A stretch of DNA of 64,000 bases from Armatimonadetes bacterium UBA1398 (lineage in GTDB: Bacteria > Armatimonadota > Zipacnadia > UBA1398): positions 6,019 to 70,018 of the forward strand of contig DBQI01000061.1 of assembly GCA_002305165.1 (NCBI GenBank), written 5' to 3'. Below, piece by piece: positions 6,639 through 14,577 of this stretch. The notes under the pieces were generated by a model. The model had not been told where the DNA came from. It ran no database searches and was given only the letters and a program-made list of their open reading frames with translations. Numbering within the stretch: position 1 is the stretch's first letter; each line of letters begins with the position of its first letter. A program made the translations under genes and the position numbers.

Positions 6639-8030
6639 ATGCTACGACGCCTACTGGTTGCCCTCGCCACGCTGTCATTGGCGTGGGCGGTGTACGCTCA
6701 GGAAGCGCCCGAAGAGGCGGAGGCGGGCACTAACCTGCCCGGAGAAGCCACGCCAGCGGATGAGATGCCGGACGCGGGGACGGTCGAGGTCTCCCTACAA
6801 GAGGATGGCCTACACCTCTTCTGTCTGAATGCCGATGCGCACGAGGTCTTCGCGCGGATCGGGGTGGCGGCCCACCTACGGGTAATGGTCAATGACACGG
6901 TGGATGACCGCATCACCGCCAACTTCGTCGGCCTCGCGCCCTGGGATGCCCTTTCGGGCATCGCCGCGGCGTATGGTCTGTCGATGGCGGAGGTGGGCGG
7001 GGTCATCATGATCTCCGAGGGCGTGCCCAATGGGCCCGCGTCGTACCTCGCCAGCGAGATCGCCACGGTGCCAACCCAGTACGTCCCGGCCGACCGTGTG
7101 AAGACGCTCATGCCGACTTTCCTGCAGAACCACATCAAGATGAACCGCGACCAGAACGCCGTGGTGCTCTCTGCCCCGAGCAACGTGATCGAGAAGTTCC
7201 GCAGTGACATCGCCCAGCTCGACGTTCCCGCTGAGCAGATCATGATCGAGGTGTTCATGATCGAGCTGACGGACTCGAGCATGGACGACCTGGGCGTCGA
7301 GCTATCCTACTCGCAGGCCGGCATGGGGCTCAGCAGCAACTCGGACGATGGCTCACTGACCTACCGCGGGCTCGCATGGCTGCCACAGAGCTTCTCCGCC
7401 AGCCTGACGGCGTTGGCCTCCGACTCCCGGGCGAAGATCCGGGCCCGGCCACGCATCGCGACGGTATCGGGGCAGAGCGCGGAGATCTTCATCGGCATCG
7501 AGCGTTTCCTCGACAAGACGGTGCGTCGGCTCGGCTCCTACGGAGGGGAGCAGACCTCCATCGACGCGGGCGTGCGGCTGAGCCTGCGACCCTATAGCGG
7601 CACGGGCGACATCATCATCGTGGATATCGATGAGGCGGAGATCTCAACCCTCTCGGCCCCCGACCCCGTGACAGGTCTGCCCAATCGGACCGCGCGGACG
7701 GCGACGACGAGCGTCCGCGTTGCGGACGGCCAGACGATCATCCTGGGCGGCCTCGTGCAGACAGAGATGCGCAAAGACAAGGGGGGTATTCCCATCCTGC
7801 GGGAGATCCCCATCATCGGCAAGCTCTTCGAGAAGACCCGCACCGAGGAGATCGAGACCGAGCTGATCATCTTCATCACGCCTCGGAAGCTCACCCAGAC
7901 CGGTCACCTGCCCCCCGAGGAGGAAGCCGGCATCGGTGAGCGCTTCGGGGTGCAGTTGGGCGAGACAACGGCTCAGCCGGACGCCCCGGCCAGTGACCGC
8001 CCCTACGAGCCTGAGGGTGGTGAGCGCTAG
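6639..8030 (+). CDS. Secretin-family outer-membrane protein, paralogue 1
   Basis: 463 residues with a signal peptide ending WAVYAQ. Residues about 55-125 form an STN/N0-like domain, about 135-195 a NolW/N1 ring domain (VPADRVKTLMPTFLQNHIK, then QNAVVLSAPSNVIEKF), and 200-430 the secretin channel domain. The channel signature is intact: GQTIILGGLVQTE, then IPILREIPIIGKLFE and LIIFITPR. It resembles GspD/PilQ but is short and lacks the AMIN-like N-terminal domain of its neighbours. GGGGGACAG gives the ribosome site. No secretion ATPase or pseudopilin gene is adjacent, so the exported substrate is unknown. Confidence 0.85.
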   Translation: MLRRLLVALATLSLAWAVYAQEAPEEAEAGTNLPGEATPADEMPDAGTVEVSLQEDGLHLFCLNADAHEVFARIGVAAHLRVMVNDTVDDRITANFVGLAPWDALSGIAAAYGLSMAEVGGVIMISEGVPNGPASYLASEIATVPTQYVPADRVKTLMPTFLQNHIKMNRDQNAVVLSAPSNVIEKFRSDIAQLDVPAEQIMIEVFMIELTDSSMDDLGVELSYSQAGMGLSSNSDDGSLTYRGLAWLPQSFSASLTALASDSRAKIRARPRIATVSGQSAEIFIGIERFLDKTVRRLGSYGGEQTSIDAGVRLSLRPYSGTGDIIIVDIDEAEISTLSAPDPVTGLPNRTARTATTSVRVADGQTIILGGLVQTEMRKDKGGIPILREIPIIGKLFEKTRTEEIETELIIFITPRKLTQTGHLPPEEEAGIGERFGVQLGETTAQPDAPASDRPYEPEGGER

Positions 8031-8039
8031 ACGCACGTC

Positions 8040-9980
8040 ATGCGGCGCCACCCTCGACATGTTATGCATCCATCGTGCGTTGCGCTTGCGTTCCTGACGC
8101 TAGCCACGTGCCGGATCGCGCCTGCCCAGAGCGACACTGACCCGGATGATATCGTGCCGGTGAACCTAGTCTCGGCAGAGGTGGAGCAGCTTCACAACGC
8201 GGTCCGAGTGGTGCTCGAGGCGGATGGCACCCTCACTTCGGCGCTTCCTCACCATTACTACGACATCCTGGAGTCTCGGGTGACCGATGACATCAGCACC
8301 CGGACCATCGACGAGGTGCCCTTCCAGCTGACCAACGCGCGATCTCGGATCGGTAGCTTCGTTGACGTCTCCAGTTACCCCGTGAGCCACATCGTCATCA
8401 CCCCCATGGGCACGGGCAACAGGGGGATCGGGCTCGAGTGCAACCTGGTGCTCTATCGGCCGGGTGGCGTTGTCGATAGCGACATGATGTCGTACCTATG
8501 GCGGCTTGGCGCCGAGGCGTACGAGTGGCGGTCGATGGGAGTGAGCATCCTCATCGATGTCCGGCTGTCTCAGGATGAGCGGTCGGTGATCATCACCGTC
8601 AATAGCGACCAGTATAGGGACGCCTCGGCCGAGCGCGTGTACCATCAGCCGGGGCCCGACGACCTGCAACGTCTGGCCATTGGGCAGAGAGACGGGCTAT
8701 TCGCCCTGGATGCTGTCAACGTCCCGTTGGCCCGACTGGTGGAGGAGCTCGGCAGGCTCTGTGGCCGCCCGATCTCCCTCTCCGCCGAAAGGGAGCGGTG
8801 GGTTACAGCGTATATCCCCTCCGCTACCGTCGACGAGATCCTGGAGGCCATCTGTGCGGGCTATGAGCTCAGCTCCTCAGAACTGCCCGGGGGCGGCATG
8901 GTCATCAGCGAGGCGCGGCCCGTCGACGCCCAGAGCTACGCCGGCAACCGCTCGGTAGCCGTGCCGTGCCGCCACATCACAGCGAAGGATGCGGTGAACC
9001 TCCTCCCCTACTCACTGCTGCCGTATCTGCGCCTTGACATGGACAACAACGCCATCATCGTCACCGGGTCTCGGGCGCTCGCCGACAAGGTTCGGGCTGA
9101 CGTCGCCACCTTCGACGTTCCCCCTCCCCTCGTCCAGGTCGAAGCGCGGGTTGTCGCTCTGTCGGGAACGGATAAGACGGCCTTCATGAGTGGTGGTTGG
9201 GGGACAAGTGCTGACGACTCCGTGCTGATGGGACGACTGGGAGCCGTCGGGTACGCCAGCGGCGCCGCTGTAGGCGAGGCACGGGACGCCCTGTTCCCCG
9301 GGATGGTGATGTTCCCGCGTGTGACCCCAGCGGGTGGGTGGCATGCCGCCCTTGCGGCCCTGGAGAGCGAGGGCCGCAGCAGGACGATCGCCCGTCCACA
9401 CCTGACCGTGGCGAACGGTCGCCGTGCCGACCTCTTCGTAGGTGACCGGAAGTTCATCGAGGCTCAGCCTAGCCGCCGGAGTCTGGGCGGTCTCCGCGAG
9501 ATCGGCAGCGGCATCCGCCTCACCGTGACGCCCCAGGCTGGCAGCGAGGGCGACATCACGCTCCACCTGAACCTGAGCGTATCCAGCTTCGTGGAGATCG
9601 CCGACGGCCTCAACGTGCCTAGCTCGGCCACCCGGGCTATGTCGGGCACCGTGCGTGTCCGGCAAGGGGATAGCGTGATCATCGGCGGGTTGATGCAGGA
9701 GATCGAGAGCGATGCTGCCCTGGGCCTGCCAGGGGTGGTCGACGTGGCGGCGCTGAGGCGGCTCCTCGGCGCCGATTCGGAGTCGACGGGGTACGATGAC
9801 GTGATCTACATCCTGACGGCTCGCGTTGTGGATAACGGGCCGCAGACAACCGAGAGTTTCGTCCTCCTGGGAGGAGATCAGAGTGAGGCAGTCACTCCGC
9901 GTGACGATCGCCCTAGCGTTGCTGAGTTCGTGCGCTCCGTACGCACATGGCGCAGTGTGGGCGAACATCAAGACGGTTGA
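8040..9980 (+). CDS. Secretin-family protein, paralogue 2, divergent channel motif
   Basis: 646 residues with a signal peptide ending RIAPAQ. Residues about 40-200 are a beta-rich AMIN-like domain (EVEQLHNAVRVVLEADG), followed by STN (about 215-290), NolW (about 300-365, LRLDMDNNAIIVTGSRALADKV in two parts) and a secretin-like domain. The GDSVIIGGLMQE strand is kept, but the P-L-x-x-I-P-x-x-G-x-x-F lip motif is replaced by LPGVVDVAALRRLLGAD. It begins 9 bp after paralogue 1. The start at 8040 or the ATG at 8064 are both possible. A channel that no longer opens alone, or a structural co-subunit, are possibilities. Confidence 0.75.
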   Translation: MRRHPRHVMHPSCVALAFLTLATCRIAPAQSDTDPDDIVPVNLVSAEVEQLHNAVRVVLEADGTLTSALPHHYYDILESRVTDDISTRTIDEVPFQLTNARSRIGSFVDVSSYPVSHIVITPMGTGNRGIGLECNLVLYRPGGVVDSDMMSYLWRLGAEAYEWRSMGVSILIDVRLSQDERSVIITVNSDQYRDASAERVYHQPGPDDLQRLAIGQRDGLFALDAVNVPLARLVEELGRLCGRPISLSAERERWVTAYIPSATVDEILEAICAGYELSSSELPGGGMVISEARPVDAQSYAGNRSVAVPCRHITAKDAVNLLPYSLLPYLRLDMDNNAIIVTGSRALADKVRADVATFDVPPPLVQVEARVVALSGTDKTAFMSGGWGTSADDSVLMGRLGAVGYASGAAVGEARDALFPGMVMFPRVTPAGGWHAALAALESEGRSRTIARPHLTVANGRRADLFVGDRKFIEAQPSRRSLGGLREIGSGIRLTVTPQAGSEGDITLHLNLSVSSFVEIADGLNVPSSATRAMSGTVRVRQGDSVIIGGLMQEIESDAALGLPGVVDVAALRRLLGADSESTGYDDVIYILTARVVDNGPQTTESFVLLGGDQSEAVTPRDDRPSVAEFVRSVRTWRSVGEHQDG

Positions 9981-11694
9981 CACCACGGTCCTGAACAATG
10001 GCGTCCAGGTGATGGTGAAGGCCGATGGCATCCTCGAGTTCTATGACGCCGCCCAGATGCACGGAGACTCTACCCGCGGCCGTCGTAGCGAGATGGTCAT
10101 CTACTTCCCGGAGGCCAAGAACGAGACGGGCTCTACGATCATCAAGGTCGATCAGCCTCCCGTCAGCTTCATCGAGATGTCCATCCCCCAGGGCGCGCAG
10201 GAGGGCATCGGCGTGGTGATGCGCATCGGTTTCGTCTATCCGACCACGGCGCGGGCTCGGGCAACGGATGACCGCCTCGGCTGCATCATCACAGTGGACA
10301 GCGATGTCACGTTGGGCCAAGAGAGGTCGCTGGAGCAGGTCGAGATCACGTCGGAGCAGAGCCTGGCTGTGCACTACCACCCGGAGAGCGGTCTTCTCGA
10401 CATCCTTGCGGTGAAGGCGAACCTGCATGAGGTCATCGCCCGCATCGGCCGTCTCACGGGCACCAATATCGTGGTCGACGATCTGATCGATCCGGGGCCC
10501 AAGGGAGGCACGGGGGGCCAGCAGATCACGATCACTCTTGCCGGCGCAACGCTAGCTGAGGCTCTCGGCGCCATTGCCGCCGCAGCAGGTTTAGGGGTGT
10601 CCGATCCATCCCAATCGAACGGCGTCTACATGTTCTCGGCGGGCATCCCCACGGACCTCTCCGCTTACCGGCTTGCCGGCACGGAGAGCTTCTCTCTAGA
10701 GAATATCGAGGCAGCGACGGCACAGGGCCTGCTGCCGAACTTCCTCTACCCACATCTCCACGTGAACCATGACCAGAACGCCATCGTCGTCTCCGCTCCG
10801 CGCCTCATGCTCGACAAGATCGGCGCCGATCTAGGCACGGTAGACATGCCCTCGCCGCAGATCATGATCGAGGCGCTCGCCGTCGAGTTCCTCAGTAAGG
10901 ACGATTTGGAGCGAACCCTGCGCCTCGGATACGAGGGTTGGGACTTCCTTGCGAACACTGACTCCGGGTCGGGCGAGATCCGGTTCGAGTCGATGGTGCG
11001 GCTGCCGGAGACCTTCACTGCGGACCTCCATGCCCTGGAGAACGAAGGGACCGTAAAGGTTTGGGCAAAGCCTCGAATGGCCGTGATGAATGGGCGTGGT
11101 GCACGTATCTTCATTGGCCAGACACGCTTCATCGAAGTGGAGGTCCCGAGCTACGGCGGCACGATCAAGCAGATCCAGGGCGTGGATGTTGGAGTGCGAC
11201 TCGCCATCAGTGCGTGGACGGGCGGCAACGGTGAGATCACGGTCTCCGTCGGCCCCGTCGAGGTGAGCAGCATCTCGGAGATCAACCCGGTCAACGGTCT
11301 GCCCGTCATCTCCACGCGCAGTGCCGAGACGACGGTTCGGATTCGCGACGGGGAGACGATTGTCATCGGGGGACTCGTGCGGCACGAGGAGTTCGTCACC
11401 CACAGGAAGATCCCCATCCTCAGCGAGATCCCCCTCATCGGCGAGTTCTTCAAGAGCAAGAGCCGGTCATCGATCGACTCCGAGCTCGTGATCTTCGTGA
11501 CGCCGCGACTCCTTGACCCGATCAGCGGCCAACCCGTCGGCGAGTACGGCCAGATGGACATGGAACGGTACCACCAAGAGAACCCCGGCCCTACCACGAC
11601 TGCCGGCGCGCCCACGGAGGCCTCCGGGCAGCACGAGGCTCAGAGTGCCGAGGAGACCGCGGCGGTCCCGCCGATCACGCGCCGATTGAGGTAG
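9883..11694 (+). CDS. Secretin-family outer-membrane protein, paralogue 3
   Basis: 603 residues from a GTG at 9883 preceded by GGGAGGAG, inside the 3' end of paralogue 2 (98-bp overlap). The signal peptide has a possible lipobox LLSS-Cys, or is cleaved after YAHG. Residues about 35-150 are AMIN-like (VLNNGVQVMVKADGILEF), 165-265 STN, 275-340 NolW (HLHVNHDQNAIVVSAPRLM), and 345-560 secretin. The channel signature is intact: GETIVIGGLVRHEE, IPILSEIPLIGEFFKS, LVIFVTPRLL. It is the longest complete channel in the cluster. A perfect hairpin follows the stop. Confidence 0.85.
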   Translation: MRQSLRVTIALALLSSCAPYAHGAVWANIKTVDTTVLNNGVQVMVKADGILEFYDAAQMHGDSTRGRRSEMVIYFPEAKNETGSTIIKVDQPPVSFIEMSIPQGAQEGIGVVMRIGFVYPTTARARATDDRLGCIITVDSDVTLGQERSLEQVEITSEQSLAVHYHPESGLLDILAVKANLHEVIARIGRLTGTNIVVDDLIDPGPKGGTGGQQITITLAGATLAEALGAIAAAAGLGVSDPSQSNGVYMFSAGIPTDLSAYRLAGTESFSLENIEAATAQGLLPNFLYPHLHVNHDQNAIVVSAPRLMLDKIGADLGTVDMPSPQIMIEALAVEFLSKDDLERTLRLGYEGWDFLANTDSGSGEIRFESMVRLPETFTADLHALENEGTVKVWAKPRMAVMNGRGARIFIGQTRFIEVEVPSYGGTIKQIQGVDVGVRLAISAWTGGNGEITVSVGPVEVSSISEINPVNGLPVISTRSAETTVRIRDGETIVIGGLVRHEEFVTHRKIPILSEIPLIGEFFKSKSRSSIDSELVIFVTPRLLDPISGQPVGEYGQMDMERYHQENPGPTTTAGAPTEASGQHEAQSAEETAAVPPITRRLR

Positions 11695-11720
11695 GCGCCA
11701 CAGGCGGATCTGGCGAATCT

Positions 11721-11753
11721 AACATCGGGGCCGCGAATACGGGCCCCGATGTT
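11721..11753 (+). terminator. Hairpin after the secretin cluster
   Basis: AACATCGGGGCC (11721-11732) and its exact complement (11742-11753) enclose a 9-nt loop. The 12-bp stem lies 26 nt after the stop of paralogue 3. No T-run follows, so it may be a weak or Rho-assisted terminator or an mRNA-stabilising stem. Confidence 0.55.
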
Positions 11754-11778
11754 CCGCGTACGTTAGGAGGGCCACGGG

Positions 11779-12531
11779 ATGGGAGCCGTCGGGTTCGCTG
11801 TCGGCATGATCGTCGAACTCCTGACCCTTGTGCTGTTGGTCCTGTTGGTGCTGCCGTGCGCGGGACAGGTCCGTTGGAGCCGCGGCTACGGGGACGATGT
11901 TTCGGGCTGGTCCGTCCGCCTGCTCCGGGGAGCAGTGACGGGGAGGAGGGTCACCTTCCGTGGTCGGACTCGGCGCTCCTGGTCAGTGCTCGGGCGACGG
12001 GTGCTATGTAGGCGGGACGGCCCGGGCCGAGGCGAGCCAGGGCCGATAGACGATGCGGCACCGGCACGGGCGAGGAGGAAACGCCGCTTATCACGCCTAT
12101 CCGCCCCCATTATGCAGCACTGGCTCAGCCAGCCGGATCTGCTGCTGCGGTGGGTGGTGGTCGGATCGGACGGGCTGAGGCAGCTTGCCGGAACCGTGAA
12201 GCTGGAGCCCATCACGCTGCGGACGTGCATCGGGTTGGGGGACCCAGCGGCAACGGGCATGGCGTACGGGCTCCTTTGGGGCCTCCTGGGGTCGGTCCTC
12301 GGCGGCCTGCCCTGCCGAGCCATCGCCATCGACGCAGACTGGTTCCACGCGACCTGCGCAGTGGACGTCCGTCTGGGCGTCAGGGGCAGGCCGAGTGACG
12401 TGATGATCGCCCTCATGAGGTTGGCCCTTCGCGCGCCATGGTTGGCCACATGGCGCTCCGTGCGAAGTCAACGAGGTATCTCAGGATGTGTCCGCTCCCA
12501 CGGACGGGCAGCGGAAGCGACGAGAGGATAA
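11779..12531 (+). CDS. DUF2953 (YtfI-like) membrane protein
   Basis: 250 residues, ATG preceded by TTAGGAGGG. One N-terminal membrane helix (residues about 5-28) is followed by a basic linker (RARRKRRLSRL) and the DUF2953 core IGLGDPAATGMAYGLLWGLLG, where the D-x-A-x-T-x-x-x-YG pattern is conserved. In Bacillus the homologue YtfI stands next to YtfJ/GerW, and here too the GerW gene begins 5 nt downstream. The biochemical role is unknown. It may be cotranscribed with GerW from its own promoter after the hairpin at 11721. Confidence 0.8.
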   Translation: MGAVGFAVGMIVELLTLVLLVLLVLPCAGQVRWSRGYGDDVSGWSVRLLRGAVTGRRVTFRGRTRRSWSVLGRRVLCRRDGPGRGEPGPIDDAAPARARRKRRLSRLSAPIMQHWLSQPDLLLRWVVVGSDGLRQLAGTVKLEPITLRTCIGLGDPAATGMAYGLLWGLLGSVLGGLPCRAIAIDADWFHATCAVDVRLGVRGRPSDVMIALMRLALRAPWLATWRSVRSQRGISGCVRSHGRAAEATRG

Positions 12532-12536
12532 CCGCA

Positions 12537-12944
12537 ATGGAGTTTGGTCCCATGGAGCAGATGAGTGTGCTCGCGAACGAGGTGAGGCAGATCGCGCAGA
12601 CCGAGACGGTGATCGGTGAGCCGATCCACGCCGGTGAGTCGACGATCGTGCCGGTCATCAGCGTCTCCATCGGTTTCGGCGCCGGAGGCGTTCATGGAGG
12701 TCAGAGCGGTACGAAGGCCACAGGCTCAGGCGGTGGCGGCGGAGCGGGCATCAGCCTCACTCCTGTTGCATTCCTGGTGGTCACAGGTGATGACGTGCGG
12801 CTCCTCCCCATCAAGGAGTCCGCGGTCAGAGGACTGGCCGCCTCGGTGCCCCGGATCGTCGATGCGTTGATCGACAGGAAGAAGGGCTCAGGAGACACGG
12901 GCGGCAGCAAGACCGCCGACGCCGAAGAGCCCACGGACGAGTAG
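12537..12944 (+). CDS. gerW: GerW (YtfJ) family protein
   Basis: 135 residues from the ATG at 12537, which removes an unrelated N-terminal run and leaves the family's usual start (MEQMSVLANEVRQIAQTETV in sense). The hallmark is VIGEPIHAGESTIVPVISVSIGFGAGG, a glycine-rich stretch (GSGGGGGAGISLTPVAFLVV) and the C-terminal IKESAVRGLAASVP. In Bacillus the protein is needed for spore germination, but the family is wide outside spore formers. Here it pairs with DUF2953 just upstream. No other spore gene is nearby apart from a SpoIIE-type phosphatase. Confidence 0.85.
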   Translation: MEFGPMEQMSVLANEVRQIAQTETVIGEPIHAGESTIVPVISVSIGFGAGGVHGGQSGTKATGSGGGGGAGISLTPVAFLVVTGDDVRLLPIKESAVRGLAASVPRIVDALIDRKKGSGDTGGSKTADAEEPTDE

Positions 12945-12947
12945 CTG

Positions 12948-13430
12948 TTGCGGATCGGGATCGTCAGCGATACCCACGTCTGGAGCTACCGGAAGCTACC
13001 CCCAGAGGTCGCGCAGGTGTTCGCCGGGGTGGATCTCATCATCCACGCCGGTGATGTTCTTGGACTGGGCGTGCTTCGGGGGCTGGAGGGGATCGCGCCG
13101 GTCGTCTTCGTGGAGGGCAACTGCGACCACTTCGACGGACCGGAGCGTGCCGTCGTCCACGCTGGGCAACACGCGATCGGGGTTGTTCATCGGCCCCCGC
13201 GGCTGTTCCAGGTCGAGACGCTCGCCGACTACTTCGGCGAGCCGGTGGGCGCCGTAGTGCACGGCCACACTCACCGTTCGCACATCACGCAAATGGGGGA
13301 TGTGCTCTGCATGAATCCTGGCTCCCCTACGACTCCGCGCGATGGCGCCCGTAGCGTCATTCTGCTCGAGGCAACCGACGAGCTGCGGCCGCGCATCCAC
13401 GTGCTGGGGCCGGGGACCGGAGGAGATTAG
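12948..13430 (+). CDS. YfcE/MJ0936-type metallophosphoesterase
   Basis: 160 residues from a TTG at 12948, 3 nt after the GerW stop. The calcineurin-like signature is complete: IVSDTH at the N-terminus, HAGD, VEGNCD, and HGHTH near residue 105, followed by MNPGSPTTPR. These residues bind two divalent metals. The family hydrolyses phosphodiesters; small bacterial members are often generic phosphodiesterases of unknown physiological substrate. A valine-free canonical start is absent, so TTG is chosen because the first beta-strand begins immediately (RIGIVSD). Confidence 0.88.
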   Translation: MRIGIVSDTHVWSYRKLPPEVAQVFAGVDLIIHAGDVLGLGVLRGLEGIAPVVFVEGNCDHFDGPERAVVHAGQHAIGVVHRPPRLFQVETLADYFGEPVGAVVHGHTHRSHITQMGDVLCMNPGSPTTPRDGARSVILLEATDELRPRIHVLGPGTGGD

Positions 13431-13614
13431 GTCAGCCGCCGAAACGACGAGGTCCGCGCAGGGCGCCGGTTGGTCCACCCGGAATGACTCTGTATGCGGC
13501 GCTCTTGGGCACCTACCAGGCTGTTATCGCTCATGTGCCGTCGGTCTCAGGGGGTGCGGCCACGGAACTGTCGGCCGGCACGAGCGAGTACGCTGAGGCC
13601 AGAGAGGAAGAACT

Positions 13615-14529
13615 GTGGACAATCCGCTGCGCATTGGCATCCTAGGTCTCGACACCTCCCACTCCGTCGCCTTCGCCCGAATCTTCAACAACCCTGACCA
13701 GCCAGAGGACGCTGCGGCACCTGGGGGACGCATCACTCACGCCTGGGCGGACCGCGCCAAGGGCGATATGGCCGCCACTGTCGAGGAGCGCCGTGAGGAG
13801 CTGACCTCCAAGTGGGGCGTGGCAATGGTGCGCAAGCCCACGGAGATGGTCGGCAAGGTGGACGCGGTCATGGTCCTCGCCGTGAATGGCGCGGATCATG
13901 CTCGGCTAGCGCGTCCCTTTCTCGACGAGGGCATGCCGATCTTCGTGGACAAACCCTTCACGAACAGCGTCAGCCAGGCACGGTCTCTCATCAAGGCGGC
14001 ACAGTCCAGCCGTTCGGCGATGATGTCGTGCTCGGCGCTGAGGTACGCGGATGAGGTCGTCAGCGTGATCAAAGAGGGGCCGCATATCGGCATCCCCTTC
14101 GGCGGATGCCTCTGCGGCCCGGGCGCGCACCGTGAAGGCATGCCAGGACCCTTCTTCTACGGCATCCACACGGCTGAGATGCTGCAAACGCTCTTCGGTA
14201 CAGGCATCGAATCGGTGCGATGCGAGCACTCCGATCGCGAGGACGTAGCCACCGTCTACTACAAGGACGGTCGCACGCCCGTGCTTCGGTTCGTCCGTGG
14301 CTGTGATGAGAGCTTCTGGTTCTCCGTCAGCGCCACGGGCGGAGCGCGCCTCGCCAAGATCGAGGGTAGCTCGTTCTATGCGCGCATGCTCAGGCGCGTC
14401 CTGGCGATGTTCCAGACGAAACGCCCGCCGGTCTCCTTGGCCGAGACGTTCGAGATCATCGCGCTTCTCGAGGCCATCGACCGCTCCGGCGCCAAGCGCG
14501 GCGCGAAGATCAAGCTAGCCACACTGTAA
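13615..14529 (+). CDS. Gfo/Idh/MocA family oxidoreductase
   Basis: 304 residues from a GTG at 13615 with GAGAGGAAG upstream. A Rossmann start (RIGILGLDTSHSVAFARIF) binds NAD(P), and DAVMVLAVNGADHARLARPFL and the MPIFVDKPFT strand give the family's conserved E/D-K-P lysine in FVDKP. The C-terminal half is the substrate domain. Members oxidise sugars, inositols or related polyols. The glycine motif is degenerate (G-L-D instead of G-x-G-x-x-G), so cofactor binding may be altered. It may be cotranscribed with the phosphohexomutase downstream. Confidence 0.85.
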   Translation: MDNPLRIGILGLDTSHSVAFARIFNNPDQPEDAAAPGGRITHAWADRAKGDMAATVEERREELTSKWGVAMVRKPTEMVGKVDAVMVLAVNGADHARLARPFLDEGMPIFVDKPFTNSVSQARSLIKAAQSSRSAMMSCSALRYADEVVSVIKEGPHIGIPFGGCLCGPGAHREGMPGPFFYGIHTAEMLQTLFGTGIESVRCEHSDREDVATVYYKDGRTPVLRFVRGCDESFWFSVSATGGARLAKIEGSSFYARMLRRVLAMFQTKRPPVSLAETFEIIALLEAIDRSGAKRGAKIKLATL

Positions 14530-14577
14530 TGGTCGCCGGTCGCCACGGCCGGCCTACGGAGAGGGGAATCCCGACAG

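Noticed and set aside
13484..13645. 53-codon frame overlapping the Gfo/Idh/MocA start
   Set aside because: No ribosome site and it overlaps a well-placed GTG; probably chance.
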